DNA of 64,000 bases from CAVRUD01 sp963849635 (lineage in GTDB: Bacteria; Chloroflexota; Chloroflexia; Thermomicrobiales; UBA6265): positions 68,267 through 132,266 of the forward strand of contig CAWKIA010000010.1 of assembly GCA_963849635.1 (NCBI GenBank). The letters run 5' to 3'. Position 1 is the stretch's first letter. Each line of letters starts with the position of its first letter. Positions 54,460 to 62,930 of the stretch are shown here, in pieces. Below the pieces are notes generated by a model. It ran no database searches. It was not told where the DNA came from and saw only the letters and a program-made list of their open reading frames with translations. The translations under genes were made by a program, and so were the position numbers.

Positions 54460-56574
54460 ATGAGTGAAGCGACCCAACCCACGCTCGTGGAACAGGCGCG
54501 CGACGCCGCGGACCGGGGCGAGTGGCTGCACGCTCACGACCTGCTCGTCGAGGCGGATGCATGCACGCCCCTGAGCGGGCCGGACCTTCCCTTCCTCGCC
54601 GACGTAGGGTATGCAGCGGGTCGTCTCGACGTGACGATCGACGCGTGGGAACGGGCGCACGCGCAGAGCGTGCGCGCGGGTGATCATCGTTCGGCAGCAG
54701 GGGCGGCGGTCCGCGTCGCCCTGCACCTGCTCCTCGACACAGCCATGGTGGCCCCCGTTCGTGGGTGGATACGGCGCGCGGAACGACTTCTGGAGGGCGA
54801 AGAGGAGACACCGGTCCACGCATGGCTGGCGGTGGTGCGCAATTACGAACGGCTGCTGTCGGGCGACTTCCAGGGTGCTCGGCAATGGGCCCGGCGCGCC
54901 ATCGAGGTCGGCACGAGGTGCGACCCGGCCGCTGCCGCAGTTGGCCGGGTAGCCGAGGCCCGCAGCCTCGTCCTGGACGGTGAGGTCCAGCAGGGACTCG
55001 GGCTCCTCAATGAAGCGGCCGTGGCCGCGGTCTCCGGCGAGCTCGATCCCCTCTCGACGGGTGTCGTCTATTGTGAGGTGGTGTGCGCGCTCCAGGCGCT
55101 CGCGCAGTACGACCTGGCCGAGGAGTGGACCGCGGCGATGGAGCGGTGGCGCCACGGGCAGCCCGTAGGGAGCATCCATGGACGCTGCCGCGTCCACCGC
55201 GCCGAGATCCTCCGGCTCCGCGGGTCTTACCTTGAGGCAGAGAAGGAAGCCCTCCTGGCCTGCGAGGAGCTTCGACCGTACCTGCGCCGGGAGTTCGGGT
55301 GGCCGTTGACCGAGCTTGGCCGCATCAGGCTGCGCATGGGAGACATCCAGGGCGCGGAAGAGGCATTCCTGGCGGCGCATGAGCTCGGATGGGACCCGCA
55401 GCCCGGCCTCGCCCTGGTGCAACTGGCCAAGGGCGACGTGGCCTTGGCTGCGCAGTCCGTCAGAGACGCGCTGGAGCGTCCCCTGAACGTCCCGTCCAAG
55501 GAGCTGCCGCCGAACACGGACCTGCGCCTGGCGCCCCTGCTCGAGGCGCAGGTCGAGATCGAGGTCGCGGCCGGCGACTTTGGTATGGCACGCGAGGCTG
55601 CGGACCAACTCTCGCGCATCGCCACGTTGTTCGAAAGCAAGGCGCTCTTCGCCAGCGCGGCCCTCGCCCGCGGCAGGGTAGGTCTGGCCGAGGGCGACAC
55701 GGCTGGCGCCCGCCGTGACTTCGAAGAGGCCGCGCACCTCTGGAACGGGGTGGGCGCGCCCTACGAGACGGCGCTCGCCCGCATGGGACTGGGATATGCG
55801 CACCGCGCCGGAGGAAACGAGGAGCGTGCGGTCCTGGAGTTCCAGGCCGCCCGGTCGGGCTTCGAGCGCGTCGGCGCCGTGGAAAAGGCGGCCGAAGCCG
55901 TCCGGGCGTGCGGCGATGCGGGACGAGACGATTTGCATCAGCGCGCGCGTCCGCCGCTGGTGAGTCCCTCGACCGGCGACCCGAGCGCCGATGAGTACGT
56001 CTTTCTTCGCGAGGGCGACTACTGGTCGGTGGCGTTCGAGGGGCAGATCGTTCGCCTGCGGGACGTGAAGGGCTTGCGGTATCTCGCGCGCCTGCTCGGC
56101 GACCCAGGGCGCGAGTTCCACGTGCGTGACCTGGTGTCCGTCGAGGGCGGCTGGTCCGATGATGCAGGCCGAGGCGCAGGACGCGGCCTAGCTTTCTCGT
56201 CTAGCCTCGATGTCGGTGTGTTGCTCGATGCGCAAGCTAAGGAGGCGTACCGTCGGCGGCTCGCCGAGATCGACGAAGACATCGAGGAGGCGCTGGCCTT
56301 TGGAGACGACGAGCGGTCCGCACAGGCGGCTGCCGAGCGGGACTTCCTGCTCCATGAGCTGGCCCGTGCGGTCGGACTCGGCGGTCGCGATCGGCGCGTG
56401 GGGTCCGACTCGGAACGCGCGAGGGCCAGCGTAACCCGGGCCATCCGTCAGGCAATGGCTCGTATCCATGGATATCATCCCACGCTGGGGGAGCACCTGG
56501 ACCGCGCGATCCGCACCGGTACCTACTGCGCCTACCTGCCCGATCCTCGAGTTCCACCGGTCTGGAAGCTGTGA
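54460..56574 (+). CDS. large TPR protein with C-terminal winged-helix-like domain, regulator-like
   Basis: A 704-residue protein. Residues 1-470 consist of TPR-like helical repeats (AGDHRSAAGAAVRVALHLLL, LAEGDTAGARRDFEEAAHLW). Residues 505-590 have a compact domain (YVFLREGDYWSVAFEGQIVR, LRDVKGLRYLARLLGDPGRE) that also occurs at the end of LuxR/SARP-like ATP-binding regulators in Chloroflexota. The C-terminus is charged and helical (YRRRLAEIDEDIEEALAFGD). No NB-ARC domain and no LuxR HTH precede it. It may bind a partner or DNA through the winged-helix part; role unknown. Confidence 0.7.
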   Translation: MSEATQPTLVEQARDAADRGEWLHAHDLLVEADACTPLSGPDLPFLADVGYAAGRLDVTIDAWERAHAQSVRAGDHRSAAGAAVRVALHLLLDTAMVAPVRGWIRRAERLLEGEEETPVHAWLAVVRNYERLLSGDFQGARQWARRAIEVGTRCDPAAAAVGRVAEARSLVLDGEVQQGLGLLNEAAVAAVSGELDPLSTGVVYCEVVCALQALAQYDLAEEWTAAMERWRHGQPVGSIHGRCRVHRAEILRLRGSYLEAEKEALLACEELRPYLRREFGWPLTELGRIRLRMGDIQGAEEAFLAAHELGWDPQPGLALVQLAKGDVALAAQSVRDALERPLNVPSKELPPNTDLRLAPLLEAQVEIEVAAGDFGMAREAADQLSRIATLFESKALFASAALARGRVGLAEGDTAGARRDFEEAAHLWNGVGAPYETALARMGLGYAHRAGGNEERAVLEFQAARSGFERVGAVEKAAEAVRACGDAGRDDLHQRARPPLVSPSTGDPSADEYVFLREGDYWSVAFEGQIVRLRDVKGLRYLARLLGDPGREFHVRDLVSVEGGWSDDAGRGAGRGLAFSSSLDVGVLLDAQAKEAYRRRLAEIDEDIEEALAFGDDERSAQAAAERDFLLHELARAVGLGGRDRRVGSDSERARASVTRAIRQAMARIHGYHPTLGEHLDRAIRTGTYCAYLPDPRVPPVWKL

Positions 56575-56601
56575 GGACGTCTGCTCCCGACCGCGTCCGC
56601 G

Positions 56602-57235
56602 GTTCCCGACATCGAAATCGACCTCGACGGTGCCACCCACGACACGACCCAGGTCGAAAGCGACGCGGACGAAGCCAGCAGCGCCAGCGGCTCGCCGCTG
56701 TTCGCCTGGTTCGACGGCCACGTCCGGGCGGTCGGCGTCCACAGCGGGGTCCAGCGCGACGGCACGGTCACCGGCACTGAGCTCCCCTCCAGCGCCTCCG
56801 GCGGGCACGCGGCGCTTGGGGCTAGGGAGCGGCTCGCCCGCGAGACCAGGGAGCAGCTCCTGCCAATCCGGTCGCCACGATGCTCACCAACGTGCGCAGT
56901 GCCATGTTCTTCGGTCGCGATCAAACGTCACGCCGACGCAGCTGACGCCCCCAACGGACTGCCCACGGTCACCGCCCGCCTCGCCTGGTCGCTGCGCGAA
57001 CTCGAGCGCCTCGACGGCGTCATCGCCGACCTCAACACCAAAGCTGGCCACCATCCGGGCCAGCGAATCGGGCCGCCTCTGGCGCTCCTTCGCCGCCGGG
57101 GAGCCCGTCTTCGACCGCCTCGCCGTCGATCTGCGCACCGAGCTCAACCGCCAGCGCACCCGGCTGGCGGACCTGACCGACATCCAGAATGCCATCTCAG
57201 CCCGGACCATGCGCGGCCCGGCGCGCCTATTCGTT
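56602..57235 (+). pseudogene. decayed trypsin-like protease fragment and coiled-coil remnant
   Basis: In the frame continuing after the TPR stop, 56608-56870 reads DIEIDLDGATHDTTQVESDA followed by SASGSPLFAWFDGHVRAVGV, like the active-site serine strand (GNSGSPLF) of a trypsin-like peptidase, but no catalytic His/Asp part precedes it. Further on LAWSLRELERLDGVIADLNT shifts frame near 57040 to LATIRASESGRLWRSFAAGE, a coiled-coil-like remnant. One base too many in an AAA run explains the shift. No start or full domain remains. Confidence 0.4.
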
Positions 57236-57244
57236 AGTCCTCCC

Positions 57245-58141
57245 TCATTCATTGCAGGTATTTATCCCGGACGCGATGCAGCGACCGTCGTCGCAGCAGA
57301 AAGCTGTATTAGCGCAGCAATACAGTGAGCAGTCGCCGCACGAGTTCCACGTCGCGCCGCAGCAGTGATCGAGGGCGGCATGACCGTACGTGCAACAGAA
57401 TTGCTTGCCCCCCGGCATCCCGCGGTTGTCGTAGCAAACCTCATCGTCCGAGCAGCAGGCGTTTCCGCACTCGAATGACCCGAACGGACAGTCACAATCG
57501 CAGGTGATGGGATTAAAGGTCCCACCGGCGCAGACCGAATTGACGCAGGCACTGTCGCAGGAGGCCTCACCCTCCGGACAGGTCGAGACGCACTGTCCGC
57601 GCTCACAGATCTCGGTCGCGTCGCACACGGTCTCGCAATGCCCGCAATGGTCAGCGTCTGCCCACGGATCGATGCACCGGCCGTCGCAGAGCGCGTACAC
57701 CAACGTGTTGCAGCAGCCTTCGACCGCCCCGCACTGCTCTCCATTGGTTACGTCGCAGCAGCCTTTCGGATCCGCCGCGCACGGAAATTCGATCCCTGGG
57801 CAGCAGCTTCCCTGACCCGCGCACGACCCATCCGGGCACTCCCGCTCTGTGTAGGGGCAGCAATCGTCCGCCGCGAGGCACCCGCCGCTACACACCTTCT
57901 CCTCGGGGCAACATCCGTCGCCGGACCGGCACGACCCGTCCTCGCAACAGACTCCCCCTTTCATGACACAGGCCTTGCCACACGCTTTCAGCGGCTTCGG
58001 CTTCTTCCCGAGCACCTCCCCCGCCCGCAGAGCGGCCAGCAGCCCACCCCCGGCGCCCGCGGCTAGCCCGCGCACCACCTGCCGCCGGTTCATGCCGGCC
58101 CCCAGCACCCTCGTCAACGAGTCGAACCGCCGCTCATCCAT
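57245..58141 (-). CDS. Tat-exported cysteine-rich protein (51 Cys in 298 residues)
   Basis: The N-terminus has a twin-arginine signal (NRRQVVRGLAAGAGGGLLAA) followed by a highly cysteine-rich mature part. I count 51 cysteines, mostly as CC pairs or CxxC/CxxxC groups: GVCCEDGSCRSGDGCCPEE, GQGSCCPGIEFPCAADPKGC, CGHCETVCDATEICERGQC, YCCANTAFCCDDGRC. The pattern recalls granulin/EGF-like or metallothionein-like modules but no family is certain. Function unknown; a disulfide-rich surface protein or metal binder is inference. It lies between protease remnants and a cupin fragment. Confidence 0.75.
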   Translation of the reverse strand: MDERRFDSLTRVLGAGMNRRQVVRGLAAGAGGGLLAALRAGEVLGKKPKPLKACGKACVMKGGVCCEDGSCRSGDGCCPEEKVCSGGCLAADDCCPYTERECPDGSCAGQGSCCPGIEFPCAADPKGCCDVTNGEQCGAVEGCCNTLVYALCDGRCIDPWADADHCGHCETVCDATEICERGQCVSTCPEGEASCDSACVNSVCAGGTFNPITCDCDCPFGSFECGNACCSDDEVCYDNRGMPGGKQFCCTYGHAALDHCCGATWNSCGDCSLYCCANTAFCCDDGRCIASGINTCNE

Positions 58142-58175
58142 CGTCGTTCCTTCCTGGCTTGGGCGCGCCGCCTGT

Positions 58176-58442
58176 CTACAACGCGGACGTCGCCGCCGGC
58201 TCCGGTTCGACGATCGCCGCCAGCACCACGACCGGCTCGGCGCCGTCGTTGCACGCCTCGCCCGCGATCACGGCGGGACTGACGAAGGAGTCGCCCGGTC
58301 CCGCGTCGAACTCGGTCCCGGCCGCGATGTTCTCTTGCGCCGCGGGTGCGCCGCCCGGCGCGCGCGAGACCGTGACCGGCGCCTCGATCCGCACTGTCAG
58401 CGCGGCGTTCGGAACGGCACGCCCTTCCTTGGAAACCTCCAC
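58176..58442 (-). pseudogene. C-terminal half of a cupin-fold protein
   Basis: An 88-codon frame (GTG start) containing RIEAPVTVSRAPGGAPA, AAGTEFDAGPGDSFVSPAVI and AGEACNDGAEPVVVLAAIVE, which matches the second half of small Thermomicrobia cupins (GxxxxxPxD...P...H..N.G..P). The metal-binding first half is absent, and a stop lies two codons upstream. It is probably a truncated gene; expression is doubtful. Confidence 0.45.
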
Positions 58443-58610
58443 ACGTCAGAGCGCCCTCCAACATACGCGCCGTCTCGCGGCACGCGCCGGGGTCAACACC
58501 ATCGTGCGGTCGCGCCGCGGCGGACACATCGGCAACAAACACTCAATTCGAGCGAGGAGTGGCGGCGGTCAGGTAGGTGATTCCCACTCAGGACGGAGTG
58601 CGACCGAGGC

Positions 58611-61032
58611 TTAGTCGGTCCGGTGCCTCGCCGCCCAGTCGGCCGCCTCCCGCCGGGAGGTGACGCCGAGCTTACTAAGGACGCCGGCCACATGGTTCAT
58701 GACCGTGCGGTGGCTGATCGAGAGACGAGCGGCGATCTCTTTGTCCGTCAGGCGTTGGCCCAGCAACCCAAGGATCTCGCCCTCGCGCGGGGTGAGTCCA
58801 GCCGTGGTTGCCGCGTCGGGGCGGACCGGAGCGGCGCGCTCCCTGGCCTCCGCGATCAGGGCCGTCGCCTCGGCGAAGACCGCGTCGGCGGCCATCCCGC
58901 GCCCGCGCTCCCAGGCAAGGGGGAGTGGTGCCGGGCCGAGCCGATCGCGGGTCGCGGTCACGATCCGCTCGAAATACGTCGCGTGTCCCAGGTGGGCGAC
59001 GCCGACCGCATCGCCCATCGCCCGCCCTGCCCCCAACAGGCGTGCCGCCCGTTCTGCCTCGCCCAAACCCAGCGCCACCCCCGCCAACCCACCGAGCACG
59101 CCCGCGATGCCACGGACATCGCCGAGCTCGCGCGAGCGGAGCAGATTCTCCTCGTAGTACCCAACTTCTCGGCCGTGCTCGCCCCGATCCGCTGCCACGT
59201 TCCCGAGGGTCCCCAGACACAGGGTGGCATCCCAGGCGTGGCCGACCCCGCGGCCGATGGTCAGCCCGTCCCCTGCCAGCGCCTCGGCCCGGTCCCACGC
59301 TCCCTGCAGGTGGGCCCCCTCAGCCAGTTGCGCGAGCAGGCGCGCGACCCAATGCGGGGCGCCGAAGTCGTCCCGCCGGGCCAGCGCCGCCTCGTAGCGG
59401 CGTTCGGCCTCGTCGAGCTCGCCCCGCCATTCCGCCGACACCGCCAGGATGTGCAGCGAGCGTACGCTGCCGAACCGATAGCCAACGGCATCGGCAAGTG
59501 CCAACGATGCCTCCGCCAGCGGCACCGCGCGGGCATGGTCGCCCTGCAACGCCGCCAATCCGGCTGCGGCCAGGAGGCCATCGACCCGGGCGGTTGCGGT
59601 CGTGGCCTCCCCGGCCAGGGCGAGATCTAGCCAACGCCGCCCTTCGCCAAGGTAACCGCGGTAGTTCCAAAAGGGGTAGAGGGCAGCGGCGAGGCGCAGC
59701 GCCGTCTCAGTCTCCTCGCCTTCCAGCGTCCACGCCAGCGCCACGCGCACGTTCGGCAGCTCCAGCGTCAGCCCGTCGAGTGCCGCCACCATCCCCGGCC
59801 CGGCCAATCGCGCCGCGAGGCCCTCCCCGAGGGCGCCGAAGAACCGCGCATGCCGGAGACGTGCCGCGTCGGCTTCGCCCCGCTCTTCCAATCGTTCCAG
59901 CCCGAATTCGCGGATTGTCTCCAACATCCCGAACCGTGGCTGATCGTCCGGCCGGCCCGATCGGAGCACCAGACTCTTGGCGATCAGCGGGGCAATACCG
60001 TCCAGGACGGAGGGTACTGGGGGGTGGGGGGGTGGGTAATTGCACGGAATGCTCATCCGTCACCCGTGCCCAGTCCCCCATCACCTACTCGGCGGCCCCA
60101 AGCGTAAATCCGCCGACGAACACCGCCAATCGGCGGAAAAGCGCCTGCTCGTCTGCAGCGAGCAGGTCATAACTCCAGGCAACCGCATCCCGCAAGGATC
60201 GCAGGCGACTCGGCTGGTCCTGTGGTCCGCCGACGAGCATCGGCAGACGGCGGTCCAGCCGGGCGAGGATCGCCATCGGCGGCAGATCCTTCACCCAGGC
60301 CGCCGCCAGCTCGATCGCCAGGGGTAATCCGTCCAACCGCTCACAGATCGCGGCGACGGCCGTCGCGTTGTCAGCCGTCAGATCAAAATCAACTCGCGCG
60401 GCCTGCGCGCGCTCGCAGAAGAGGCGTACAGCGTCATTCGATCGCAGATCCGCATGTGGAGGCGATTGACCGGAACCGTGCAGCGGCAGCGGGAAGACGG
60501 TAACGTCGCGCTCGCCATACAGGCGCACCACGGCCCGGCTCGTCACCAAGACCGAGAGTTCCGGACAGGCGGCGAGCAGCCCGGCGACGAGGGGTCCGGC
60601 GGGAAGTAGGTGCTCGAAATTGTCGAGCACCACGAGATTCCTGCCCCGAAGGCGGACGCCAAGCGCCTCCTCAACGGACTGATTGCGCGGCTCATGCACG
60701 CCGAGGGCATGCGCGATCGCCGCCGCGACCAGGCTGGGTTCGCAAACCGGCGCCAGCGGCACAAACAAGGCGCCGTCCGCAACCTCACCGGCCAATTGCG
60801 CGGCGACCGCGACCGCCAGCCGGGTCTTGCCGACGCCGCCCGGTCCAGTCAGCGTCACCAAACGGACATCGTCCTGGCGCAACAAGGCGACCACCGCGGC
60901 GACGTCGCGTTCACGTCCGATCAGCGGCGTCAGTGGCGTCGGCACCCGGGGCACGGCCGCGATCCGCTCGCGACGAGGCGCCATTGGGGTCGGCGCCTCG
61001 TCGGCATCACCGGACGGTTGCGAGGCTGGCAT
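58611..61032 (-). CDS. LuxR-type NB-ARC regulator, disrupted near 60010-60090
   Basis: A second protein of the family at 48488. The part from 61032 to 60085 holds the NTPase (LTLTGPGGVGKTRLAVAVAA, LVVLDNFEHLLPAGPLVAGL, GLPLAIELAAAW) and ends GGFTLGAAE with a TAG. The part from about 60035 to 58611 resumes in another frame (VLDGIAPLIAKSLVLRSGRP) with TPR helices and the LuxR HTH (LTPREGEILGLLGQRLTDKE, RTVMNHVAGVLSKLGV). Between them the intervening sequence contains runs of seven and six C, and a TAG plus a one-base shift must be overcome. So it is either a pseudogene or a sequence error. Confidence 0.65.
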
Positions 61033-61384
61033 GGCAGTCCCGACCTTTCAGGTTCTTGGCGCGGGGCAAGCCCCCCGCACCGCCCTACTCTAGCGCCTGT
61101 TCGGTGGTGGGTGTCCGTAGGAGGTGGTTGGTGCCGGTTGTGGCGACGAGGGCAGGCGCCGGCGCGGGGGATGTCGCCCTTGGCCGCCGTAGGCATTTGG
61201 ATCCCATCCGGGCAGGGGTAGACTTACCTCCGCCCCTGGGATCGCTGCGGGCGCGAGCCGGTGCCGCGGAGCCACTGGCGTCTGAGCGGTCTCCGGGGGA
61301 CCCAGCCCGACGTTCGGCTCGTACAACCAGGGGAGCATGCCGCCCGCGGCACATCGCGGCGGGCCGCCAACGTGGAGGAGTCCC
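61033..61384. other. intergenic stretch between the broken LuxR gene and the SnoaL-like gene
   Basis: A 352-base divergent region. All frames are GC-biased and without domain signals. GGAGGAG at its end is the ribosome site of the next gene. No repeat, terminator or RNA gene was recognised. Confidence 0.45.
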
Positions 61385-61807
61385 ATGCCACCCACCCCGC
61401 CATCCGTCGTCACACGGTTGCACGAGGCGCTGAACCGCCACGACCTCGACGCTCTCGTCGCCTGCTTCGCTCCGGACTACCGCAGCGAGCAACCGGCCCA
61501 CCCGACCCGGGCCTTCGGCGGTTACGCGCAGGTCCGCACCAATTGGGCCGCGTTCTTCGCCGGCGTGCCGGACTTCCGCGCTGAGCTCCTCGGCGCCGCG
61601 TCCGCGGGCGACGTCGTCTGGTCCGAGTGGGCCTGGAGCGGGCACCGGGGCGACGGGTCGGCACTGGACCTGCGCGGGGTGATCGTGATGGGGGCCGCCG
61701 ACGACCGCATCCACTGGGCCCGGCTGTACATGGAGGAGACCGAGCAAGACGGCGCCGACATCGACGCGACCATGCGGCGATTGGCGGGAACCCCACCGCA
61801 GGGGTGA
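61385..61807 (+). CDS. SnoaL-like polyketide-cyclase-family protein
   Basis: A 140-residue NTF2-like single-domain protein. Helix VTRLHEALNRHDLDALVACFA, DYRSEQPAHPTRAFGGYAQV, NWAAFFAGVPDFRAELLG, VVWSEWAWSGHRGDGSALDL and RIHWARLYMEETEQDGADID follow the SnoaL pattern. ATG 61385 has GGAGGAG about 5 bases upstream. Relatives are cyclases, isomerases or orphan proteins; the O-methyltransferase at 51 kb is the only other secondary-metabolism-type enzyme nearby. Function unknown. Confidence 0.83.
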   Translation: MPPTPPSVVTRLHEALNRHDLDALVACFAPDYRSEQPAHPTRAFGGYAQVRTNWAAFFAGVPDFRAELLGAASAGDVVWSEWAWSGHRGDGSALDLRGVIVMGAADDRIHWARLYMEETEQDGADIDATMRRLAGTPPQG

Positions 61808-61967
61808 AGGGAGTGCCGGTCACACACCGAGCACCCGCCGCCGAGCTGGGCATCCCGCGCCGATCGCGGACGGCGGGGAGATCGGACGTAGTCCTCGCCC
61901 GCCGGCCCCTGGATGGTCCTGCTGAGGGCGAAACGGAATCACGCGTTCCTGGACCTGCGTTGAACGT

Positions 61968-62213
61968 GTGCACGCATCGTTCGGGACCGAGACTGCTGTC
62001 AGACCGTGTTGCGTGCTGGCCCGCGGGCAAGTCGCGCCGGGCAACGAGGACGCCTTCGTGGCGGCCGGGCACGAGCTGGCCGCCGTCTTCTTCGCCCTGC
62101 GCGACGGCGCCTTCAGGACCGGTGCGCATGATGATCTCGTCACGGGGCTGGGGCTGGCGGTGATCGGGGAGTCGATGGGCGGACTGCCCGCAGCTTCTAT
62201 GGAGTCCTGCTGA
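61968..62213 (+). CDS. possible small protein upstream of the 90-residue gene
   Basis: An 81-codon frame from GTG 61968. Its last 55 residues (GNEDAFVAAGHELAAVFFAL, RTGAHDDLVTGLGLAVIGES) look coding and its stop overlaps the ATG of the next gene at 62213. The first part is cysteine-bearing and less convincing. No family is known. Confidence 0.3.
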   Translation: MHASFGTETAVRPCCVLARGQVAPGNEDAFVAAGHELAAVFFALRDGAFRTGAHDDLVTGLGLAVIGESMGGLPAASMESC

Positions 62214-62485
62214 TGGCCGTAAAGACCGAGACCGACTTCCAGGCCTTTCTCGCGACGATGCGGGGCTATCCCGACGACGCCCTGCTCGCGGCCGCGGTGG
62301 TGACGCTGGCGACCAGGCCGGCGGGGCCCTTCGGGCAGCGGACGCACGACGAGCTTCGGGCCGAGGTTGAGCGGCGCGATATGTCGGAGTTCGTCGACCT
62401 GCTGGTCAATGCGGCGATCGACGAGGGACAGGCGATAGTCGACGAATCGCGCCAGCGCGCTCCAGGAGGCTCTTCCGCTGCGTGA
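62213..62485 (+). CDS. small helical protein of unknown function
   Basis: A 90-residue soluble protein, mainly helical (TDFQAFLATMRGYPDDALLA, ELRAEVERRDMSEFVDLLVN). The ATG lies after GGAGTCC by 8 bases and overlaps the stop of the preceding small gene, so the two form a unit if both are real. No domain, signal peptide or membrane segment is recognised. Confidence 0.5.
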   Translation: MAVKTETDFQAFLATMRGYPDDALLAAAVVTLATRPAGPFGQRTHDELRAEVERRDMSEFVDLLVNAAIDEGQAIVDESRQRAPGGSSAA

Positions 62486-62580
62486 TGGTGGCCCGGTGAC
62501 GCAGTTGGCGATCGCACCCGCGGCCGATCGACTCCGCCTTATGCTCGTCCCTGTCCGTCGGGAGCAGTCGGTCCGAGGGG

Positions 62581-62760
62581 TCAGCCGCGCCGGCGGGCGT
62601 CGACCACGGCGACGACGAGCGATCCGACCACCACCACAATGGCACTGGCCCCGAGACCCGTCAGCTCGTTGTGAGCCTCGAACCACGACGGGCCGAGCAA
62701 CGGGGGCCTGTTTCTAACCCGGAACGGGTCGCTCAGCAGCGGCAAAGTGCGAGCGTGCAT
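62581..62760 (-). CDS. small single-pass membrane protein
   Basis: A 59-residue protein from ATG 62760 with GGGAGAAG 4 bases upstream, a strong ribosome site. The N-terminus is basic (MHARTLPLLSDPFRVRN), and residues 35-53 form one transmembrane helix (GLGASAIVVVVGSLVVAVVD) ending in ARRRG. No family can be named. It sits in the gap between two gene groups with no close neighbour on the same strand. Confidence 0.5.
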   Translation of the reverse strand: MHARTLPLLSDPFRVRNRPPLLGPSWFEAHNELTGLGASAIVVVVGSLVVAVVDARRRG

Positions 62761-62930
62761 GGATCTTCTCCCTGACGCCCCAGTCGATGGGCCGGTCTCT
62801 GCGGAGGTCGTTGCCGGACGCACCCATTGCAGAGGAGCGGCACTCCGACCGACCGGCGAGCCGCGCCCGCTCGGACGCTGCACGCCTGTGCCACGCGTGT
62901 CATGGCGCGGCGTCCACGATACCCCCGCAC

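Noticed and set aside
54418..56121. 567-codon minus-strand frame opposite the TPR gene
   Set aside because: Shadow of the TPR gene, where the sense strand has repeated helical motifs and a good start.
61820..62686. 288-codon minus-strand frame over the small genes
   Set aside because: Arg/Ser/Pro-rich with no domain; the plus-strand small genes have ribosome sites and overlapping start/stop.
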